A program made the translations under genes and the position numbers. Below, piece after piece: positions 32,042 to 32,461 of a stretch of DNA of 32,461 nucleotides. Each line of letters starts with the position of its first letter. The first letter of the stretch is position 1. Below the pieces are notes generated by a model that worked only from the letters and a program-made list of their open reading frames with translations, made no database searches and had not been told where the DNA came from. The stretch comes from an uncultured Bacteroides sp. (GTDB lineage: Bacteria > Bacteroidota > Bacteroidia > Bacteroidales > Bacteroidaceae): NCBI GenBank assembly GCA_945833835.1, contig CAMAFR010000030.1, forward strand, positions 1 to 32,461, read 5' to 3'.

Positions 32042-32461
32042 ATGGCTACAAAAAGAAAAATCTCAAATGAAAAATTCTGGAAGAAATTGACAGAAGGCGA
32101 ATACAAAGAGATTATCGGTTTTGCGTCGAAACGTGAAAACGAGTTAGATGTTCAAATCAGAGATAACTATTTGAATATCTACTATCGAGGGGGAAACCTG
32201 TTAAAAATCAGCTCTCGCAGCCTGTATTTTGATGAGTTCTATTTTCATCGTGTTCATTGTGGGGATGGTGTCTTGCGCAAAACTCACTTGAAAGAAAAAT
32301 CTAAAGCTGGAGACAAAGAGTGTATTGCGCGTTGGGAATCCTACAAAAAACAACGCAGGGAAATGTTGAGCCTTCTTAAAAACAGTGGTGGTATGGAAAT
32401 TTATAGTGCAAAGTTACTACAAAAAAGTGAAATGCGGAAAGATATAGTGATAGAATTGAGT
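32042..32461 (+). CDS. Unknown protein, partial at the window end
   Basis: ATG at 32042 opens 140 codons that run without a stop to the last base, so the 3' end is missing. The product is basic and begins MATKRKISNEKFWKKLTEGE; a beta-rich part DVQIRDNYLNIYYRGGNLLK and the helix-rich KSKAGDKECIARWESYKKQ follow. I do not recognise the family and give no function. The DNA is clearly richer in A and T than the rest of the window, with codons such as TTA, AAA and ATA being common, which suggests recent transfer. The preceding 60 bases are very AT-rich and contain TATATTTA, one mismatch from a -7 element. Confidence 0.65.
   Translation, partial: MATKRKISNEKFWKKLTEGEYKEIIGFASKRENELDVQIRDNYLNIYYRGGNLLKISSRSLYFDEFYFHRVHCGDGVLRKTHLKEKSKAGDKECIARWESYKKQRREMLSLLKNSGGMEIYSAKLLQKSEMRKDIVIELS

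Overview
The window looks like a chromosomal segment of a member of the Bacteroidales, most likely Bacteroidaceae (Bacteroides or Phocaeicola type). The reasons are many promoters with the Bacteroidetes -7 motif TAnnTTTG, A-rich translation starts, a sialic-acid gene set of the nanL-nanE-nanT-nanH kind, a DPP III with the HECLGH zinc motif, a Fur-purA pair and the leucine gene order leuA-leuC-leuD-synthase-leuB. No plasmid, phage or CRISPR features were seen.

Layout: (1) 1-1083, a terminator followed by a YeiH-type membrane protein. (2) 1162-7701, a leucine operon with its own promoter, a leucine/isoleucine-rich leader peptide, an antiterminator/terminator pair, then leuA, leuC, leuD, a second isopropylmalate/citramalate-type synthase and leuB, closed by a strong terminator. 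(3) 7719-11710, msrA, an exported TPR protein, recQ and a stand-alone AraC-type HTH protein. (4) 11730-16426, DPP III, an AlkD-like HEAT protein, a Fur-family regulator and purA. (5) 16443-17408, an ECF sigma factor overlapping a small two-TM membrane protein, with an ECF-type promoter directly upstream. (6) 17444-24805, the host-glycan region on the minus strand: sialic acid lyase, ManNAc/GlcNAc epimerase, MFS transporter and sialidase, followed after a terminator and a repeat-rich spacer by a GH20 hexosaminidase. (7) 24871-29251, a small three-TM protein (DUF6249-like) with the same ECF promoter as the sigma gene, an NADPH-dependent FMN reductase with a palindrome in its promoter, an HD-domain protein and an exported S9 peptidase. 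(8) 29331-31482, folD, two identical tRNA-His genes and an AEC transporter. (9) 31483-32461, a decayed end: an orphan promoter, an 11-bp tandem repeat, a frameshifted winged-helix remnant and an AT-rich gene cut by the window end.

How the parts work together: the leucine operon appears to be controlled by transcription attenuation through ribosome stalling at Leu/Ile/Val codons. The nan genes form a route from sialylated glycans (sialidase and hexosaminidase outside, MFS uptake) to ManNAc and GlcNAc. The sigma factor, its partner membrane protein and the distant DUF6249-like protein appear to form a small regulon, because the two intergenic promoters share CCTGTAACCT-N14-CGTCTA with identical spacing and I saw no other match in intergenic DNA of the window. 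The pair resembles, from memory, EcfO and its anti-sigma factor Reo of Bacteroides fragilis.
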